Source: Aestuariivirga sp.
GTDB lineage: Bacteria; Pseudomonadota; Alphaproteobacteria; Rhizobiales; Aestuariivirgaceae
Direction: 5' to 3'
Length of the DNA: 44,979 bases
NCBI RefSeq assembly: GCF_020252405.1
Contig: NZ_JADCDA010000025.1
Location: 1 to 44,979, forward strand
Both the position numbers and the translations under genes were made by a program. Below, piece after piece: positions 1-7,972 of the stretch (the stretch's first letter is position 1; each line of letters starts with the position of its first letter). Under the pieces are notes generated by a model, which was not told the DNA's origin, searched no databases, and saw only the letters and a program-made list of their open reading frames with translations.

Positions 1-31
1 AGAATTGGACTCGTGGGCCCCCCACCCCTAC

Positions 32-52
32 CCCTCCCCACGAGGGGGAGGG
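32..52. repeat. GC-rich hairpin at left edge
   Basis: A C-rich arm (32-39) pairs with a G-rich arm (45-52) around a five-base loop. It lies in non-coding sequence with no T-tract, so it looks more like part of an intergenic repeat than a terminator. The gene to its left is outside the window. Confidence 0.35.
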
Positions 53-91
53 AAATCCTAGTGGAGTCAATTGACCGCCCGCCGCTTTAAA

Positions 92-187
92 GGATTTTCA
101 GGTCAAGTGGACACCGGCTGACCGTCGAAAATGCGACAAAACAAATAGATAAAGCAGGTTTCGATTCCACTGAACCGAAACCTGCTC
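92..187 (+). repeat. Family-1 intergenic repeat, copy A
   Basis: A unit of about 96 bp that recurs at 1910-1999 (inverted), 9461-9556, 14606-14704 and 14705-14804. Shared parts are ttttcaggtcaagtgg at one end, tgaccgtcgaaaatgcgac in the middle, and a palindromic end with arms gcaggtttcg and cgaaacctgc. It resembles the palindromic intergenic mosaic elements (RIME type) of Rhizobiales. Membership of a named family is not established. Confidence 0.85.
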
Positions 188-225
188 TATTGTGCCGCTC
201 AGGGTTAAACAGGAGGATCGACAGC

Positions 226-1740
226 ATGACGAAACGATTGGCATTTGCCGCCGTGCTTCTGGGCGCCATGGCCGGGGCGCTGGCCTTGCCGGTGCAGGCC
301 GAAACTTACAAGATGAGCACGCCCATTGCGCCTGGCGTCGCCACGCCGGATTCGATGGACTCCTCGATCGGCCCCCTCAAGCTCCGCGACGGCTTCCCGA
401 CTCCCGAAACGAAAGAGAAGATCTGGGACAATCTCGACCGCTCGCGCGCGCTGCAGGCCTATCTGCTGGCCATTCCCATCGTCAACCAGGCGGGCATGCG
501 CGACACGCTCCTGAAGTTCGGCCCGGTCAACCGCACCAACGTGATCTGGGAAAACCTCGTCGATCCCAAGACCGTCGAGCTGACCGCCAATGACAACACC
601 ATCTACAGCTTCATGTGGATCGACACCAGGCAAGGCCCGGTGGTGGTCGAGATTCCGCCGAGGGTGCTGGGGACCATCAATGACTTCTGGTACAAGTGGG
701 TGGTCGATGTGGGCATCACCGGCCCTGACAAGGGGGCTGGCGGCAAATACCTGATCCTTCCGCCGGGCTACACCGGCGAGGCGCCGGAAGGCTATATCGT
801 CGTCCGCCCAACCACCTATGGCATGTGGACGGTGTTCCGCTCCTTCCTGGTCGATGGCAAGACGGGCCCTGGCGTTGAGGATGTGAAGAACAATCTCAAG
901 ATCTATCCGCTGGCCGATGCCGCCAGGCGCACGCCCGCAACACTGGTGAATGCCTCCGGCATTCCGTCCAACTTCGTCATGCCCACCGACTATTCCTTCT
1001 GGGAGCTGCTGAACCAGGTGATTCAGGAGGAGCCGCCCGAGGGATCGGACCCGACGACACTCGGCCTCTTCGCGTCGATCGGCATCGAGAAGGGCAAGCC
1101 CTTCAACCCCGATCCGCGCATGAAGGCGATCCTCACCGATGCCGCCAATATCGGCGCGGTCACGGCGCGGGCGCTTGCCCTCGACATCCGCGGCCGCGAC
1201 GCCTTCTTCTATCCCGACGGCAAGAGCAGCTGGCGGCTGCCCTTCTTCGGCGGCTACAAGTTCCAGTCCCAGCCCGGTGTCTCGAACCTTGATGGCGCGG
1301 CCTTCTATTATTTCTTCGCCACGGGCGTGACGCCCGCGATGGAAGAGAAGATGGTGGGCAAGGGCTCGCAATATCCCTGGACCGCGCTCGATGCCGACGG
1401 CAAGCCCTTTGACGGCGGCAAAACCTACAAGCTCACACTGCCGAAGAACGTGCCGGTTGCCGATTTCTGGTCGGTCATCGTCTATGACGTCCAGACCCGC
1501 TCGATGCTGCAGACCAACCAGGCAGCACCCAGCGTGTCGAGCCAGAACAAGGACGTGAAGGTCAATGCCGATGGCTCGGTTGACATCTGGTTCGGCCCGA
1601 AGGCTCCGGAAGGCATGGAGAGCAACTGGGTCGAGACCATTCCCGGCAAGGGATGGTTCATGATCCTCCGCCTCTACGGCCCTCTGGAACCGTGGTTCGA
1701 CAAGACCTGGCGTCCGGGCGAGATCACGCTGCGGCAATAG
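226..1740 (+). CDS. Exported DUF1254/DUF1214 protein
   Basis: A 504-residue protein starting at ATG 226, nine bases after AGGAGG at 211-216; in-frame codons upstream from 190 lack such a site. Residues 1 to about 25 form a signal peptide (MTKRLAF, a hydrophobic Leu/Ala core, then VQA before ETYK), so it should act in the periplasm. The order of an N-terminal DUF1254 region and a C-terminal DUF1214 region matches the usual two-domain family (PF06863 + PF06742), which is usually 450-500 residues. The C-terminal part contains VADFWSVIVYD and GKGWFMILRLYGP, typical DUF1214 stretches. The biochemical role of the family is not established and no cofactor motif is visible. It stands alone between repeats, with no operon partner. 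Confidence 0.88.
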   Translation: MTKRLAFAAVLLGAMAGALALPVQAETYKMSTPIAPGVATPDSMDSSIGPLKLRDGFPTPETKEKIWDNLDRSRALQAYLLAIPIVNQAGMRDTLLKFGPVNRTNVIWENLVDPKTVELTANDNTIYSFMWIDTRQGPVVVEIPPRVLGTINDFWYKWVVDVGITGPDKGAGGKYLILPPGYTGEAPEGYIVVRPTTYGMWTVFRSFLVDGKTGPGVEDVKNNLKIYPLADAARRTPATLVNASGIPSNFVMPTDYSFWELLNQVIQEEPPEGSDPTTLGLFASIGIEKGKPFNPDPRMKAILTDAANIGAVTARALALDIRGRDAFFYPDGKSSWRLPFFGGYKFQSQPGVSNLDGAAFYYFFATGVTPAMEEKMVGKGSQYPWTALDADGKPFDGGKTYKLTLPKNVPVADFWSVIVYDVQTRSMLQTNQAAPSVSSQNKDVKVNADGSVDIWFGPKAPEGMESNWVETIPGKGWFMILRLYGPLEPWFDKTWRPGEITLRQ

Positions 1741-1753
1741 CTCCACACCCAAA

Positions 1754-1817
1754 CGTCATCCCGGCGTTCCATTTGCGCCGGCACCCGAAGCTGGACCTGG
1801 CCTCAGCCGGGGTGACG
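1754..1817. repeat. Intergenic inverted repeat, gtcatccc/ggggtgac type
   Basis: Starts with cgtcatcccggc and ends with gccggggtgacg, which are near-perfect reverse complements. It begins 14 bp after the DUF1254 stop codon and is followed directly by elements of two other repeat families. The motif resembles palindromic RIME/REP-type elements common in rhizobial genomes. Only one copy was seen in this window. Confidence 0.6.
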
Positions 1818-1834
1818 CCAAGGAGGAGGCCAGG

Positions 1835-1902
1835 GCATGATCCGCAAAAGCGGAGCCGCTTTTGCAACAAGATCATGCTCAAGCTTTTGATCTGTCGCAT
1901 GT
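1835..1902 (-). repeat. Family-2 intergenic repeat, copy H
   Basis: Inverted copy of the element at 6304-6403 and 7973-8041. Shared pieces are gatcatgctc, gatccgcaaaagcgg and a run around cttttgatct. The copies differ internally, so this one is either degenerate or joined to the neighbouring family-1 copy. Confidence 0.65.
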
Positions 1903-1909
1903 TCCGTTC

Positions 1910-1999
1910 GGGCGGTTCCGCATGAACGGAACCTGCTCTGTCTCTTTGTTTGGTCGCATTTTCGACGGTCAAGCGGCGTCCGCTTGACCTGAAAGTGTT
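1910..1999 (-). repeat. Family-1 intergenic repeat, copy B
   Basis: Inverse orientation of copy A. It contains gaacctgctctgtctc, gtcgcattttcgacggtcaa and gcttgacctgaaagtg. Its outer end runs into the stop codon of the YidB-like gene at 2000-2002. Confidence 0.8.
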
Positions 2000-2428
2000 T
2001 TAAGCGGCGCCCTCGCGCGAGGGGGACGGCAGGCGGCCTTCCGGGGTCATGTGATCCACCGCCTCCGGCAGCACCTGGGCCAGGCGCTTCACCAGCTCCG
2101 CGCGGGAGAGGCCTGTCTGCTGCGCCAGCCGGTCGAGCAGGTCCGGCCCCAGGGCCTGGTCCATCTCGTTCTCGTCCACGGGTTCGTTCCGGCCGGTCGA
2201 GACCCAGCTCTCGGCCTTCTGGCCCAGGCCGGAATTGCGGAAATGCTCGATCAGGTCGCTGAGGCCACCGCTGGCGGCGGCCCCGGTGTCGCCGCCCGGC
2301 GCGGGCGGCGCCGCAGCCCCCGGATTCTGCAAGTTCCTGACGAATTCCCCGATCTTTTCGCGGTTCTGATAGCCGGCGACGGCCACCAGGCCCAGCAGCG
2401 CGGCGATGGAAGGCATGCGGTTCGACAT
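2000..2428 (-). CDS. YidB-like (DUF937-related) small protein
   Basis: A 142-residue protein. The start is ATG at 2428 because AGGAG lies about seven bases upstream; a start at 2455 would have no such site. Residues 6-20 are a short hydrophobic stretch (SIAALLGLVAVAG), followed by a Pro/Ala/Gly-rich linker and a helical C-terminal region. In that region GLSDLIEHFRNSGLGQ and LGPDLLDRLAQQTGLS match the YidB/DUF937 pattern. The function of the family is unknown. The gene is divergent from the GlsB-type gene at 2572, with about 143 bp between them. Its stop codon lies at the edge of repeat copy B. Confidence 0.8.
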   Translation of the reverse strand: MSNRMPSIAALLGLVAVAGYQNREKIGEFVRNLQNPGAAAPPAPGGDTGAAASGGLSDLIEHFRNSGLGQKAESWVSTGRNEPVDENEMDQALGPDLLDRLAQQTGLSRAELVKRLAQVLPEAVDHMTPEGRLPSPSREGAA

Positions 2429-2571
2429 GAGACGCTCCTGATGTGTGCCCGCCAAGAGTTGACCGTGGCCGGCAGGGATTGCAACTGTTAGTTTGACGAT
2501 CCGGGGACGGGCAGGTTCATCCCGCCGTCAAGCAAGTCCGGTACTCATCGCAACACACGGAGGGAAAAGCG

Positions 2572-2832
2572 GTGTTTTACATCATAGGCACGATTGTTAT
2601 CGGTTTCTTGGCAGGTGTCGTCGCCAAGTTCCTTGTGGGGGGCAAGAACGAGCCGTCGGGTTTCGTGCTCACCGCCATTCTCGGAATCGTGGGCGCTTTC
2701 GTCGCCACCTGGCTGGGCCAGGCCATCGGCTGGTACGGGCCGGACGAGGGAGCGGGCTTCATCGCCTCGATCATCGGCGCGATCATTGTGCTGGCGGTCT
2801 GGGGGGCGATCGCCAAGAACCGCGCGGGCTGA
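2572..2832 (+). CDS. GlsB/YeaQ/YmgE family membrane protein
   Basis: An 86-residue inner-membrane protein with a GTG start at 2572, seven bases after GGAGGG (2559-2564). Three hydrophobic segments are visible, near residues 2-20, 30-48 and 62-80. Glycine-rich patterns such as GFLAGVVAKFLVGG and FIASIIGAIIVLAVWGAIA are typical of the transglycosylase-associated protein family (PF04226). Members are often induced by general stress, but the molecular function is not established. A terminator hairpin follows at 2855, so it is probably transcribed alone. Confidence 0.9.
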   Translation: MFYIIGTIVIGFLAGVVAKFLVGGKNEPSGFVLTAILGIVGAFVATWLGQAIGWYGPDEGAGFIASIIGAIIVLAVWGAIAKNRAG

Positions 2833-2854
2833 GCCGGAAAGCTGGCTGAAAAGG

Positions 2855-2885
2855 GCGGGACGGGGCTTCGCCCCGCCCTTTCTCC
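2855..2885 (+). terminator. Rho-independent terminator after the GlsB-type gene
   Basis: A GC-rich stem built on cggggc/gccccg with a TTC loop, extended by GGG/CCC across one bulged A and followed by TTTCT. It begins 23 bp after the stop codon. Confidence 0.75.
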
Positions 2886-2939
2886 ATGTCGTTTTCAGGC
2901 TATCGGTTCGGTTTCGGACCGGGCATACAACCGGCCATC

Positions 2940-3239
2940 ATGGCCAATCTCATCGTCACCTACTGGCGCGACATACCTTCCGCGGTTTCGGTCAAGGCCG
3001 GCCGCAAGGAGGAAAAGCGCATGCTGGCCGACCGTTTCCAGGAAGCGATCGACATGGCCGCCATGCGGGGCGGCGCCTCCGACACCGACAGCTATCTCGC
3101 CGACTGGCGCCGGGCCGAGCCCGTTCCGGTGGGTGACGACCTTGCGGCGGAGGTCGAGAAGGCCAGGGCCGGGATCGAGGCGGCCTTCACCCAGGACAGG
3201 CTCAAGACCCTCATTGCCAACGGAGGCAAAGCCCAATGA
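2940..3239 (+). CDS. Small PF13769-type ('virulence factor') protein of a corrinoid cluster
   Basis: A 99-residue protein. ATG 2940 (MANLIVTYWRDIP) is preferred over codons from 2886 because family members start with this sequence. YWRDIPSAVSVKAGR and the YLADWRR stretch match the alphaproteobacterial family named 'virulence factor' (PF13769). The name comes from old annotation and no function is proven. Its stop overlaps the start of the methyltransferase at 3236 (ATGA), so translation is coupled. Gene neighbourhood suggests an accessory role in the corrinoid/folate methyl transfer encoded downstream. No signal peptide or membrane segment is seen. Confidence 0.8.
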   Translation: MANLIVTYWRDIPSAVSVKAGRKEEKRMLADRFQEAIDMAAMRGGASDTDSYLADWRRAEPVPVGDDLAAEVEKARAGIEAAFTQDRLKTLIANGGKAQ

Positions 3240-4195
3240 CCCACACCCTCGTCGCGTCCGCCACGCGTGAGCACATCATCGGTTTCGACCGTCCCTTCAC
3301 CGTCATCGGCGAGCGCATCAACCCCACGGGCCGCAAGAAGCTCGCCGCCGAGATGCAGGCCGGCAACTTTGACACGGTGATCAGGGACGCGCTGGCCCAG
3401 ATGGAGGCCGGCGCCCATATTCTTGACGTCAATGCCGGCGTCACCGCGGTGAACCCCAATGAGTCCGAGCCGCCGCTCATGCGCCAGACCCTCGAGATCG
3501 TGCAGTCGGTCTGCGACCTGCCGCTGTGCATCGACAGTTCCGTCTCCTCCGCCCTCAAGGTGGGTCTTGAGACCGCCAGGGGCCGTCCGCTGGTGAACTC
3601 CGTGACCGGCGAGGAAGAGAAGCTCGAGGCCATCCTGCCGCTGGTCGCCAAGTACAATGTCGCCGTGGTCGCCATCTCGAACGACGAGACCGGCATCTCG
3701 GAAGACCCGGACGTGCGCTTCGCGGTGGCGAGGAAGATCGTCGAGCGCGCCGCCGACCACGGCATCAAGCCTCATGACATCGTGGTCGATCCGCTGGTCA
3801 TGCCGATCGGCGCCATGGGTACGGCCGGCCAGCAGGTGTTCCGCCTGGTGCGCCGCCTGCGCGAGGAGTTGAAGGTCAACACCACCTGCGGCGCCTCCAA
3901 CATTTCCTTCGGCATGCCGAACCGCCGCGCGCTGACGGGCTACTTCCTTGCAATGGCGGCGAGCCATGGCATGACCTCGGCCATCATGAACCCGCTGCAT
4001 GACGAAGACATGCACGCCATTTTCGGCGCCAATGTGCTGAACGGCACGGATGCGCACTGCAAGTTCTGGAACAACAAGTTCCGCGATATGGCCCCCGCGC
4101 CCTCGACCGCCGCGCTGCCGCCCGGCGAGGCAGCGCCAACGGCCGAGGAGCTTGCCGCCCGCCGCGCCGCGCGCGAGGCGCGCCGCCGCCGCTGA
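3236..4195 (+). CDS. Methyltetrahydrofolate:corrinoid methyltransferase (pterin-binding)
   Basis: A 319-residue protein with a single pterin-binding TIM barrel (PF00809), as in MetH domain 2, AcsE and MtgA. Visible motifs are GERINPTG, LDVNAG (pterin-binding Asp/Asn), CIDSS, NSVTGE, DPLVMPIG and GASNISFGMPNR. The family moves a methyl group between methyl-THF and a corrinoid protein. The barrel ends near residue 280; a proline/alanine-rich tail finishing in poly-Arg follows and is not expected to be catalytic. There is no B12-binding or homocysteine-binding domain in the polypeptide or in this window, so the partner must be encoded elsewhere. It lies between the PF13769 gene (4-base overlap) and the activator (59 bp gap). 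Confidence 0.9.
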   Translation: MTHTLVASATREHIIGFDRPFTVIGERINPTGRKKLAAEMQAGNFDTVIRDALAQMEAGAHILDVNAGVTAVNPNESEPPLMRQTLEIVQSVCDLPLCIDSSVSSALKVGLETARGRPLVNSVTGEEEKLEAILPLVAKYNVAVVAISNDETGISEDPDVRFAVARKIVERAADHGIKPHDIVVDPLVMPIGAMGTAGQQVFRLVRRLREELKVNTTCGASNISFGMPNRRALTGYFLAMAASHGMTSAIMNPLHDEDMHAIFGANVLNGTDAHCKFWNNKFRDMAPAPSTAALPPGEAAPTAEELAARRAAREARRRR

Positions 4196-4254
4196 GACGC
4201 TTGCTTCCCCCTCCCCTTGCGCGTGGGGGCGCCATTCGTGAGGAGCCGTCCGCA

Positions 4255-6297
4255 ATGACCGAAACGAACCCTCTCATCGTCTTCACGCCTTCGGGCAAGC
4301 GTGGCCGCTTCCCCGTGGGCACGCCGGTTCTTCAGGCCGCGCGCGCCTTGGGGGTCGACATCGACTCGGTGTGCGGCGGGAGAGCGATCTGCGGGCGCTG
4401 CCAGATCGATGTGGGCGAGGGCAGCTTTGCCAAGCATGGCATCGCATCAGCCGCCTCGCATGTTTCGGGCATCACCGGGGTCGAGGAGCGCTACGGCAAA
4501 ATCCGCGGTCTGCCCCAGGGCCGCCGCCTCTCCTGCCAGACGCGGATCATGGGCGATCTCGTCATCGATGTGCCGCCGGAGAGCCAGGTCCACAAGCAGG
4601 TTGTCCGCAAGGAGGCCGACACCCGCGCCATCGAACTCGATCCGGCCACCCGCCTGTGCTTCATCGAGGTCGAGGAGCCCGACATGCACAAGCCGTCCTC
4701 CGACCTCGAGCGCGTCTACAAGGCGCTGAAGGATCAGTGGGGCATCGACAATCTCTCCTGCGACCTCCCGATCGTCTCCGACCTGCAGAAGACGCTGAGG
4801 AAGGGCGAGTGGAAGATCACCGCCGCCGTGTTCAGCCGCGCGCCCGGCGGCGGCAACCGACTCGCCGCCATCTGGCCGGGCTTTCATGACAAGGCCTTTG
4901 GGCTCGCCATCGATGTGGGCTCGACCACGATTGCCGCACACCTCACCGATCTCTCGACCGGCGGGGTCACGGCCTCGGCCGGGCTGATGAACCCGCAGAT
5001 CCGCTTCGGCGAAGACCTGATGAGCCGCGTCTCCTATGTGATGATGAATCCGGGCGGCGAGAAGGAGATGACCGCCGCCATCCGCCAGGCGCTGAACACG
5101 CTGGCCGAGGACGTGGCCAGACAGGGCGGCATCGAGCTCAGTGACATTCTGGAAGTCGTGCTGGTCGGCAACCCCGTCATGCATCACCTGTTCCTGGGGA
5201 TCGATCCGGTCGAGCTCGGCGGCGCCCCCTTTGCGCTCGCCACCGGCCTCGCCGTCACCTGCCCGGCGAAGGCGCTTGACCTGCGGCTCAACCCCGGCGC
5301 CTGGGCCTATGTTCTGCCCTGCATCGCCGGCCACGTGGGCGCCGACACGGCGGGCGTGGTGCTTTCCGAAGCCCCGCATGAGCAGGACGAGATCATGCTG
5401 GCCGTGGACGTCGGCACCAATGCCGAGATCGTGCTGGGCTCCAGGGCCCGGCTGCTTGCCTGCTCCTCACCCACCGGCCCCGCCTTCGAGGGCGCGCAGA
5501 TTTCGTCGGGCCAGCGGGCCGCCCCCGGCGCGATCGAGCGCATCCGCATCGACCCGGGGACGCTGGAGCCGCGCTATAGGGTGATCGGCTGCGACAAGTG
5601 GTCGGACGAGGAAGGCTTCGAGGAGGCGATTGCGCAGACCGGCGTCACCGGCATCTGCGGCTCCGGCATCATCGAGGCGATCGCCGAGATGTATCTCTCC
5701 GGCGTGATCAATCAGGATGGCCTGATCGACGGATCGCTGGCGGAGCGTTCGCCGCGCATCGAACCCCACAGGCGCACCTTCAACTATGTGATCCGCGCCC
5801 CCAGGGAAGGCGGCAACGAGCACTGGATCCGCGTGACGCAGAATGACGTGCGCGCGATCCAGCTCGGCAAGGCGGCGCTCTATGCCGGCGTGCGCCTGCT
5901 GATGGACAAGCTTGGCATTGAACAGGTCGGCAAGATCCGTCTTGCCGGCGCTTTCGGCAGCCACATCGATGTCAAGTATGCGATGATTCTCGGCCTTATT
6001 CCGGATTGCGATCTTTCCAGGGTGCAGAGTGCCGGCAATGCCGCGGGCACCGGCGCGCGCATCGCGCTGCTCAACAAGAAGGCGCGTGACGAGATCGAAA
6101 GCGTGGTGCGCCGCATCGAAAAGATCGAGACGGCGGTGGAGCCGATGTTCCAGCAGCACTTCGTCGAGGCGATGGCGATCCCCCACAAGACTGCGCCTTT
6201 CCCGCAGCTGTCGAAGGCCGTCACCTTGCCGCCGCCGAAGGATGTCGTCACGGCCGGTGATGACGGTGCGGAGCGCCGGCGCCGCCGCCGTGGCTAG
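4255..6297 (+). CDS. Ferredoxin-ASKHA corrinoid activation protein (DUF4445, RamA-like)
   Basis: A 680-residue protein. ATG 4255 is chosen because AGGAG (4241-4245) precedes it by nine bases. Residues 1-100 are a 2Fe-2S ferredoxin domain with Cys40, Cys46, Cys49 and Cys94. A linker follows, then an ASKHA ATPase fold carrying LAIDVGSTTIAAHL, AVDVGTNAEIVLG and GICGSGIIEAIAEMY, with LAGAFGSH near the end. This is the layout of reductive activators of corrinoid proteins (RACE/RamA group), which use ATP and an electron to bring cob(II)alamin back to cob(I)alamin. The upstream methyltransferase fits that job. The extreme C-terminus is Arg-rich (RRRRRRG), as in the neighbouring methyltransferase. 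Confidence 0.9.
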   Translation: MTETNPLIVFTPSGKRGRFPVGTPVLQAARALGVDIDSVCGGRAICGRCQIDVGEGSFAKHGIASAASHVSGITGVEERYGKIRGLPQGRRLSCQTRIMGDLVIDVPPESQVHKQVVRKEADTRAIELDPATRLCFIEVEEPDMHKPSSDLERVYKALKDQWGIDNLSCDLPIVSDLQKTLRKGEWKITAAVFSRAPGGGNRLAAIWPGFHDKAFGLAIDVGSTTIAAHLTDLSTGGVTASAGLMNPQIRFGEDLMSRVSYVMMNPGGEKEMTAAIRQALNTLAEDVARQGGIELSDILEVVLVGNPVMHHLFLGIDPVELGGAPFALATGLAVTCPAKALDLRLNPGAWAYVLPCIAGHVGADTAGVVLSEAPHEQDEIMLAVDVGTNAEIVLGSRARLLACSSPTGPAFEGAQISSGQRAAPGAIERIRIDPGTLEPRYRVIGCDKWSDEEGFEEAIAQTGVTGICGSGIIEAIAEMYLSGVINQDGLIDGSLAERSPRIEPHRRTFNYVIRAPREGGNEHWIRVTQNDVRAIQLGKAALYAGVRLLMDKLGIEQVGKIRLAGAFGSHIDVKYAMILGLIPDCDLSRVQSAGNAAGTGARIALLNKKARDEIESVVRRIEKIETAVEPMFQQHFVEAMAIPHKTAPFPQLSKAVTLPPPKDVVTAGDDGAERRRRRRG

Positions 6298-6303
6298 GGT
6301 AGG

Positions 6304-6403
6304 TTCCGCAAAAGTGGAATCGCCTGGCCGGATCATGCTCCAGATCAAAAGTCTGAGCATGATCTTATCGCAAAAGCGGTTCCACTTATGCGGATCACGC
6401 TCC
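6304..6403 (+). repeat. Family-2 intergenic repeat, copy F
   Basis: About 100 bp beginning just after the activator stop codon. It contains ggatcatgctccagatcaaa, gagcatgatcttatcgcaaa, agcggttccactt and gcggatcacgctcc. Its internal inverted repeats (gatcatgct/agcatgatc) can fold. Related copies are at 7973-8041 and, inverted, at 1835-1902. Confidence 0.85.
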
Positions 6404-6532
6404 AGTCAGCTGCCTGCGCGGTGAAGATAACTTGGGATTGCCTTGAACCGCTCTTCAGGCTAAGCAAGCGGGTATGACAGCCTGGGCGTCTGGGTTGTTT
6501 ACCGCCATTCTCCAGACAAAACCGGAAAGATA

Positions 6533-6781
6533 ATGCCACTTTCGAAGAGACAGATTGCACATCTCAACAAGATCATCGCGACAGCCCGGAGGATGCTCGA
6601 CACCGCGCATCTGGAGGACGGCCGGGCCGGTGGCGCGGTAAGGCGCCGCCGCCGCTCGTCAGTCGAGACCGGGAAGATGCGCGCCGACATTCTGGCCAAG
6701 CGCGCCAAGGGCGTGCCGGCCGCCAAGCTCGCCGAGAAATATGGCGTCAGCACTGCTTACATCTACATGATGAAGGAATAG
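6533..6781 (+). CDS. Small basic protein with a C-terminal HTH-like segment
   Basis: An 82-residue, strongly basic protein. A GGAAAG box lies a few bases before ATG 6533. Residues 50-80 (ILAKRAKGVPAAKLAEKYGV, then STAYIYMMK) read as a helix-turn-helix like those at the ends of resolvases or in small DNA-binding proteins. The N-terminal half has a predicted helix (KRQIAHLNKIIATARRML) and an Arg run (VRRRRRSS). The family is not recognised. It stands alone between repeat copy F and the M24 peptidase. DNA binding is inferred from pattern only. Confidence 0.65.
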   Translation: MPLSKRQIAHLNKIIATARRMLDTAHLEDGRAGGAVRRRRRSSVETGKMRADILAKRAKGVPAAKLAEKYGVSTAYIYMMKE

Positions 6782-6872
6782 CGGGGCGTCCTCCGCAACT
6801 TGCTGGAGTCAAGCGGCGTGACGTGGCTTGCGAACAGCGCGAAGATTCATTTCTGCCACGGGGTGCAACCCG

Positions 6873-7970
6873 ATGCTTGAACCGCTGATGACGGTGCTCG
6901 CACGCACCGGTCTCGACGCCGTCGTGCTGGTGCCCGGCGCCAATTTCCGCCGCGTCTTCCGCAAGGACTTCCACCAGATGGAACGGCCGCTTGCGGTGAT
7001 CGTTCCGCGGGAAGGTTCAGCCGTTGCCGTGGCGCCCCAGCTCGAAATGGGGTCATTCGCGCCCATCGGCTTTCCCGGCAAGGTGTTCCCGTGGCGGGAC
7101 GAACAGGGCTACATGGGCGCCTTCATGGCCGCGGGCGAAGCCCTTCCGCAGCTGCGCGAGGGCACGCGAGTGGGCGTCGAGGGCCAGCGCATGCGGGTGT
7201 TCGACCTTTTTGCCCTGCAGCAGGCCCTGCCAGGCGCGGAATTCGTCGACATTCATGGCGAGATATCGAAGGTGCGCCTGCACAAGACGCCTGAAGAGGT
7301 TGAACTGCAGCGCAAGGCGATCCGGATTTCCGAAGCAGCCCTTGAGGCAACTCTCGCCGAGGTGAAGGTCGGCATGACGGAGACGGAAGTCGAGCGCATC
7401 CTGCTGCGCAACCTGTTCTCGCAGGGTGCCGACGGTCTGTCCTTCGCGCCGATCGTTGCGGCGGGCGATAATGCCGCGAAGCCCCATGCCCATGCGCGGC
7501 CGGACTACCATCTCAAGCCCGGCGACGCGCTGCTGATCGACTTCGGCGGCGCCTGCCAGGGCTACTGCGCCGACATCACGCGCACCTTCTTCGTCAGGGA
7601 AGTGTCGGACTACGACCGCGCCTTCTACGAGACGGTGCTGGCGGCCAACGCGAAGGGCCGCGAGGTTTCGCGCCCCGGCATCACCGCCTCCGACGTCGAT
7701 GACGCCGTGCTCACGGTTCTCGAGCAATCGCAATTTGCGCAGTTCGCACGCCACAAGACAGGCCATGGCCTCGGCCTTGACGTGCACGAGGCGCCGCAGA
7801 TCATGCGCGGCAACAGGGATTTGCTCGAGCCCGGCATGGTCTTCACCATAGAACCCGGTCTCTACCGCGAGGGCGAGGCCGGTGTGCGCATCGAGGACGA
7901 TGTGGTGGTGACCGAAAACGGAATCGAGTGCCTGACGAGCTTCCCGCGGGAGCTGCGGATTGTGGGTTAA
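6873..7970 (+). CDS. M24-family metallopeptidase (Xaa-Pro aminopeptidase-like)
   Basis: A 365-residue cytoplasmic protein. ATG 6873 is preferred over a TTG at 6828, which would add an Arg-rich leader unlike the family. Residues 1-130 form the creatinase N-terminal domain and 145-360 the pita-bread metallopeptidase domain. All five metal ligands are present: Asp223 (LLIDFGG), Asp234 (ADITRTFF), His298 (TGHGLGLDVHE), Glu327 (TIEPGLY) and Glu341 (VRIEDD). The enzyme should remove an N-terminal residue next to proline or cut an X-Pro dipeptide. Substrate cannot be told from sequence, and creatinase-like members share the fold. No operon partner is seen. Confidence 0.9.
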   Translation: MLEPLMTVLARTGLDAVVLVPGANFRRVFRKDFHQMERPLAVIVPREGSAVAVAPQLEMGSFAPIGFPGKVFPWRDEQGYMGAFMAAGEALPQLREGTRVGVEGQRMRVFDLFALQQALPGAEFVDIHGEISKVRLHKTPEEVELQRKAIRISEAALEATLAEVKVGMTETEVERILLRNLFSQGADGLSFAPIVAAGDNAAKPHAHARPDYHLKPGDALLIDFGGACQGYCADITRTFFVREVSDYDRAFYETVLAANAKGREVSRPGITASDVDDAVLTVLEQSQFAQFARHKTGHGLGLDVHEAPQIMRGNRDLLEPGMVFTIEPGLYREGEAGVRIEDDVVVTENGIECLTSFPRELRIVG

Positions 7971-7972
7971 AT

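Noticed and set aside
205-1752. Long open frame antisense to the DUF1254 gene (515 codons)
   Set aside because: It mirrors a well-supported gene, has no ribosome binding site and reads as low-complexity Arg/His/Gly-rich text, a common artefact of high-GC DNA.
2833-2939. Cobalamin riboswitch before the corrinoid cluster
   Set aside because: The gap holds the GlsB terminator and short ordinary sequence. No B12-box-like conserved element or long leader was found.
6873-7970. Creatinase or dimethylsulphoniopropionate lyase (DddP) instead of a peptidase
   Set aside because: All five metal ligands of M24 peptidases are present and the length is typical. Nothing specific for the other activities was seen, so the broader label is kept.
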